Below, piece after piece: positions 58,896 to 64,000 of a stretch of DNA of 64,000 nt; positions within the stretch are counted from its first letter, which is position 1; each line of letters begins with the position of its first letter. The position numbers were made by a program, and so were the translations under genes. Under the pieces are notes generated by a model. The model had not been told where the DNA came from. It did not search any database and saw only the letters and a list, made by a program, of their open reading frames with translations. This stretch comes from Sympetrum striolatum (taxonomy: Eukaryota > Arthropoda > Insecta > Odonata > Libellulidae). The stretch lies in contig CANPUZ010000035.1 of the NCBI GenBank assembly GCA_947579665.1, positions 372,001 through 436,000 of the forward strand. Direction: 5' to 3'.

Positions 58896-59719
58896 ATTTC
58901 ACACATATCACATTCCATCACTCTCTTCAGCAGGAAAACAAAGTAAAAACAGGAGATAAAGCTATGGTATTTTTTGTTTATTAAAACAAAAACATATTCA
59001 ACAAAAATTGTCACAAATCACGCGAGTCAAACGTCACGAAAACAACTACATTCAGAAAATTTTAAAATTATATACATGCTATTTTATAGTTTAACACGAA
59101 TACACACATGGAATCGCCTAACGTTCCCACTATTCACACAAACCGCCAAACAGCACTTAAATTGTTAAACCACACGATTTTTACACAAATTCGATTTTCA
59201 AACATTGACATCTATATCTTAATCCTTATTGATATGAAAATTCTCACTTCCACTAAGGAAATTACGGGTATACACTAAAATAAGTGAAGCCAAGCTTGGC
59301 TAACGACACTAACAACATCAACTGCCAAGGAAACACGCCACCACAATTCGTTATTCAACTGTTATAGCTAGCTGCATGCGTTAGGCACGGTTTTAAATTC
59401 ACCCATCTGATGATTTATCGTCTGCATCGATGATCTTTGTCTGATTACTTCGATAGATTATCAATTCTTGATGAGTTTAAGAACAGTCCGCTGGTTTTTC
59501 TGCTGTTTGACAAGACGGCTACTGTTGCATTTAAAGCTTGTTCCATCTCCATAATTCTTTAACCTCGAGTTGAATTCAGCAGATCTGTCGAAACGTAAAT
59601 CATTGCATCGTTTTTGTTCATTGATTGTTGCATTATAAATACGTTATATTTCCCATTGTAAGTTGATATTTACTGGCTTTAATGAGGTTATTGATATTAA
59701 CATTTGAATGATCCGCTAC
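58896..59719. other. Unrecognised DNA
   Basis: No gene or element end recognised before the second TB array. Confidence 0.4.
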
Positions 59720-59778
59720 TGTCATCAGAGCCATATCTATTATATATAGACGCTTCTCCGGATGTACCTATATATCTA

Positions 59779-60857
59779 TACGAGTAAAATGTAGCTTGCA
59801 TACTGCAAGCAGATCGACAACACTAATTTCATAACGGCATTATGTCGGGACGGTCCCGGAAGGGAAAAAAAGGATAAAAATATTATTAAAATTCGCTTCA
59901 ATTTAATTTTTTGGCATCGAACCCGGGTCTTTTTGGTGAAATTTCTATGCAGCACATCAGAAGATCATCTTCTCTAAATAGGTGTGAAAATTCAAGCAGA
60001 AATATTGGCTGCAACTGCCTCAAACGTAGACCTACTTTTCACGAATGTTAATAGCTCTCTGGATTCGAACCAAGCCCGATCTAGGAAATATAAAATGTGT
60101 TTTCGAAATGTATCTATAAGTTCTATATATATGCCGAATTTCATGTTTTAATATTATTGGGAAGGGGTTCAAAATAATTCTTAAAAATCGGATCAGCGAC
60201 TGATTGTAGAGACGCCTGGTGTCGAACCCTGGACGTATTGGAAGCTGTAAATGCACAAAATTACTTGCTAGGACTTGATCTAATTTCATACAAAGTTTGA
60301 AGTCAATATCATACCGGGAAGTACCTAAAATGTGTTTCCGTTATCCCCATAAGAAATGCATTGTGGAGTGCAAATGGCCCTCTGGGATCGAACCAAGGTC
60401 CCTCAGCGAATATGTAAAATTTTATTATGAAATATATTTATGATTTCTAACCCCATGCCAAATTTCAAGTTTCCATGCATTCGGCAAGAGGTCCAAAAAA
60501 ATCTTAAAAATCGCCACAACGCATTTTAAACGGCCGATTTTTGCCCCGACCTAGCATCGAACCCAGGATATTTTCCGTTAAACAAATTTAGGTATTCGAT
60601 AGATCATGACCATATATAAAGGCTCCCTGAGTTTTGATTCTCTACCTATCCGGGAAGTATTTTTTTTTAATTCCCGAAAATCAAAGCAATGCATTTAAAC
60701 GGGAAAAATCGGGACTTTGGAGCCCCCTGGAATCGAACCCATGACACTGAGGATCAAAATCGCAATTTTTCTGGAGGTTATACGTTATGGCCAATATGTC
60801 GTAAAAATTTCAGCTCAATCACTCTTGTGGTTTAGGCTGTGAGTTTGTATCCTCTCT
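59779..60857 (+). repeat. TB unit U11 (subclass a)
   Basis: Hairpin of end A near 59795-59811, six B-box-like cores, and the 'gtgagtttgtatcc' form of end B. A linker begins at about 60858. Confidence 0.9.
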
Positions 60858-60898
60858 ATATCTATTATATATAGATGCTTCTCCGGATTCATTCATAT

Positions 60899-61979
60899 AT
60901 ACGAGTAAAATGTTGCTTGCATACTGCAAGCAGATCGACAACACTATTTTCATGTCGGCATCATATCGGGACGGCCATCAAAAGAAAAAAATGGATTGAA
61001 TTTTTTCTTAAAATTCGCTGAAATTCCATCGTCTGGCATCGAACCCGGGTCTTTACTGTGAACTTACTATGCAGCACAATAGAACATCACCATCTTTAAC
61101 TATGTGTGAAAATTCAAGCAGAAATATGGGCTAAACTGCCTCAAAAGACGTTCCAATTTTCACGAATTTAAATGGCTCTCTGGATTCGAACCAAGGACGA
61201 TCTTGGAAATCTAAAAAATGTTTCTAAAAGTTATTTACGATCTCTATCTATATGCCGAATTTGAAGTTTCTATATTATTGGCAAAGATTTCAAAATAATT
61301 CCTAAAAATCGGATCAACTTCTGATTGCAGAGACACCTGGTGTCGAACCCAGGACACATAGTTAGCTGTGAATGCACAGCTTGATTTGTATGGACTTGAT
61401 CTTTCTATATGCAAAGTTTGAACTCGATATCGTGCCGGGAAGTACCTAAAATTTGTTTCCGTTATCTCCGTAAGAAATGCATTGAGGAATTTAAATGTCC
61501 CTCTGGGATCGAACCAAGGACCATCAGCGATTACGTAAAATTTGATTATGATATATTTTTATGGTATCTAACCTCATACCGAATTTCAAGTTTCTATGCC
61601 ATCGGAAAAGGGTCCAAAAAAAATCTTAAAAATCGCCACAATGCATTTTAAACGGCCGATTTTTGCCCCGACCTAGCATCGAACCAAGGATAATATTCGT
61701 AGATGTCTTTATGGTTTTCTTTAGATATCTTTGACATCTAGCGATCCCTTGAATTTCATTTCTCTCCTTTTCCGGGAAGTGCCTCGAAAAAATTTTCGAA
61801 AATCCCCGCCATGTAATCTTATGGGGAAAATCGTGACTTTGGGGCCTTCTGGAATCGAACCCATGACACCGAGGTTCAAAGTCGGCTTTTTCCTGGAGGT
61901 TACACGTCATGGCCATAACGTCGTAAAAATTTCAAGTCAATGGCGCTTGTGGTTTAGGCTGTGAATTTGTATCCTATCT
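60899..61979 (+). repeat. TB unit U12 (subclass a), type unit
   Basis: TCGAACC cores start at 61039, 61186, 61343, 61509, 61679 and 61855, giving spacings of 147, 157, 166, 170 and 176 bp. This is the mirror of the spacing in U9. Sub-repeats share a 'cgggaagt/cgggaaagg', 'aaaatc', 'atgcattt' and TCGAACC order but are otherwise strongly diverged. Confidence 0.92.
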
Positions 61980-62002
61980 ATATACCTATATAGCTATCTA
62001 TT

Positions 62003-63084
62003 ATACGAGTAAAATGTTGCTTGCATACTGCAAGCAGATCGACAACACTATTTTCATGTCGGCATCATATCGAGACGGCCATCAAAAGAAAAAAGTGGAT
62101 TGAAATTTTTCTTAAAATTCGCTGAAATTCCATCGTCTGGCATCGAACCCGGGTCTTTACTGAGAACTTACTATGCAGCATAATAGAACAACACCATCTC
62201 TAACTATGTGTGAAAATTCAAGTAGAAATATGGGCTACAACTGCCTCAAAAGACGTTCTAATTTTCACGAATTTAAATGGCTCTCTGGATTCGAACCAAG
62301 GACGACCATGGAAATCTAAAAAATGTTTCTGAAAGTTATTAATGATCTCTATCTATATGCAGAATTTGAAGTTTCTATATTATTGGCAAAGGTTTCAAAA
62401 TAATTCCTAAAAATCGGATCAACTTCTGATTGCAGAGACACCTGGTGTCGAACCCAGGACACTTTGATAGCTGTGAATACACTGTTTGATTTGTATGGAC
62501 TTGATCTTTCTGGATGCTAAGTTTGAAGTCGATATCGTGCAGGGAAGTACCTAAAATTTGTTTCCGTTATCTCCGTAAGAAAAGCATTGAGAAGTGCATA
62601 TGGTCCTCTGGGATCGAACCAAGGACCATAAGCTAATATGTAAAATTCGATTATGAAATAAATTCATGATATCTATCGACGTGCCGAGTTTCAAGTATCC
62701 ATGTTATCGGGAAAGGATCCAAAAAAAATCTTCAAAATCGCCGCAATGCATTTTAAACGGCCGATTTTTGCCCCGGCCTAGCATCGAACCAAGGACAATA
62801 TTCGAAGGTGTCTTTCCGGTTTTCGTTGGCTATGCACGGCATTTAGCGGTCCCTCGAGTTTCAACTCTCTGCTTTTCCGGGAAGTGCCTCAAAAAAATTT
62901 TCGAAAATCCCCGCCATGTAATCTTATGGGGAAAATCGCGACTTTGGGGCCTTCTGGAATCGAACCCATGACACCGAGGTTCAATGTCGGCTTTTTCCTG
63001 GAGGTTACACGTCATGGCCATAACGTGGTAAAAATTTCAAAGCAGTGGCACTTGTGGAACATGGTTAGAATTTTGATCCCCTAT
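62003..63084 (+). repeat. TB unit U13 (subclass a)
   Basis: Same organisation, with the 'ttttgatcccc' form of end B. Confidence 0.9.
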
Positions 63085-63128
63085 ATATATATATATAGGT
63101 ATATCCGGAGAAACGTCTATATATCTAT

Positions 63129-64000
63129 TACGAGTAAAATTTCGCTTGCATACTGCAAGCAGATTGGCAATACTAATTTCATATGGGCATCATATCGGAA
63201 CACTCCTCAAAAGAAAAAAAATAGGATTGAAATTTTTCTTAAAATTCGCTAAAATTTCATCGTCTGGCATCGAACCCGGGTCTTACTGGTGAACTAACTA
63301 TGCAGCACAATAGAAGATCATCATCTCTAACCATGTGTGAAAATTCAAGCAGAAATATTGGCTACAACTGCCTCAAAATACGTTCTAATTTTCAGGAAAG
63401 TAAATGTCTCTCTGGATTCGAACCAAGGACGATCTTGGAAATCTAAAAGATGTTTTTGAAAGTTATTTATGATCTCTATCTATATGCCGAAATTCAAGTT
63501 TCTATATTATTGGGAAAGGTTTCAAAATAATTCCTTAAAAATCGGATCAACTTCTGATTGCAGAGACACCTGGTGTCGAACCCAGGACATATTGTAAGCT
63601 GTGAATGCACAGTTTGATTTGTAAAGACTTGTTCTTGTATCTTGCAAAGTTTCAAGTCGATAGCATGCCGGGAAATACCTAAATTTTGTCTCCGTTAACT
63701 CCGTAAGAAATGCATTGAGAAGTGCAAATGATCCTCTGGGATCGAACCAAGGACTATCAGCGAACATGTAAAATCTGATTACGAAATGTATTGATGATAT
63801 CTACCCACGTGCAAGGTTTCAAGTTTCCATGCCATCGGGAAGCAGTCCAAACAAAATCTTAAAAATCGCCATAATGCATTTTAAACGGCCGATTTTTGCC
63901 TCGACCTAGCATCGAACCAATGATAATATTCGTATATGTCTTTATGGTTTCCTTTTGATATGCACGGCATCTAGCGATCCCTCGAGTTTCAACTCTCTCC
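63129..64000 (+). repeat. TB unit U14 (subclass a), cut by the window end
   Basis: End A and the first five sub-repeat cores are present. The sixth lies beyond the window. Confidence 0.9.

Larger units (their letters stand above)
59720..64000 (+). repeat. TB satellite array, block 2: four units, open at window end
   Basis: U11-U14 all lie on the plus strand, head to tail, joined by linkers with the 20-mer. The array begins with a linker (59735-59778) and continues past 64000. All units here are subclass a. Confidence 0.93.

Overview
This is a repeat-dominated, AT-rich stretch of an animal nuclear genome, most likely an arthropod. I infer this from the mix of mobile elements (Ty3/gypsy, CR1/jockey-like and other LINEs, Penelope-like, Transib, pogo, hAT-type MITEs, tRNA-derived SINEs) and from intron-containing gene relics. 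I find no intact host protein-coding gene and no functional tRNA or rRNA gene. No bacterial or organelle features are present.

Layout. 1-805 is a diverged tandem repeat of about 473 bp. 905-11229 is an array of nine ~1.08 kb units (called TB units here), in both orientations. A lone unit sits at 52449-53164, and four or more head-to-tail units run from 59720 to the window end. Each full unit holds six diverged 147-176 bp sub-repeats. Each sub-repeat carries a RNA polymerase III B-box / tRNA T-arm-like core (GGTTCGANNCC inside a short hairpin). One end of every unit carries a perfect 7-bp-arm hairpin (GCTTGCATACTGCAAGC). Units are joined by a TA/GATA-rich linker with a conserved 20-mer. The architecture recalls Helentron-associated (HINE/pearl-like) non-autonomous elements turned into satellite, but that is a hypothesis.

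11230-23650 is mostly unrecognised AT-rich DNA with a tRNA-derived SINE (14617-14744, 13-bp target duplication), a second tRNA-like SINE, one diverged repeat pair, a MITE candidate and an inactivated minus-strand LINE. 23655-33277 is a broken Ty3/gypsy element. A composite repeat block interrupts it (24456-29895; an uninterrupted copy lies at 55574-57345). A 3660-bp Transib-type transposon has in turn jumped into that block. The Transib has ~580-bp inverted repeats ending in CACAGTG, the heptamer of V(D)J recombination signals, a 5-bp CGCCG target duplication, and a transposase relic lacking its catalytic centre.

34500-39293 looks like an unclassified transposon. Its ends carry arrays of GATATCC-like motifs and its interior holds a decayed, spliced gene with a probable DUF4806 domain; a hAT MITE with a perfect 8-bp duplication is inserted near its right end. 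41430-42470 is a LINE relic split by a TA microsatellite. 45655-49215 is a CR1/jockey-like LINE with another LINE nested in reverse orientation. 51191-52251 is a pogo/Tigger derivative. 53640-54885 is a Penelope-like element with RT and GIY-YIG regions.

The elements form a nesting record rather than a pathway: gypsy, then the composite block, then Transib; an old Transib MITE, then a hAT MITE; a diverged local repeat, then a LINE, then a second LINE. All calls come from reading the sequence. No database search was run, so family names are inferences from motifs and termini.
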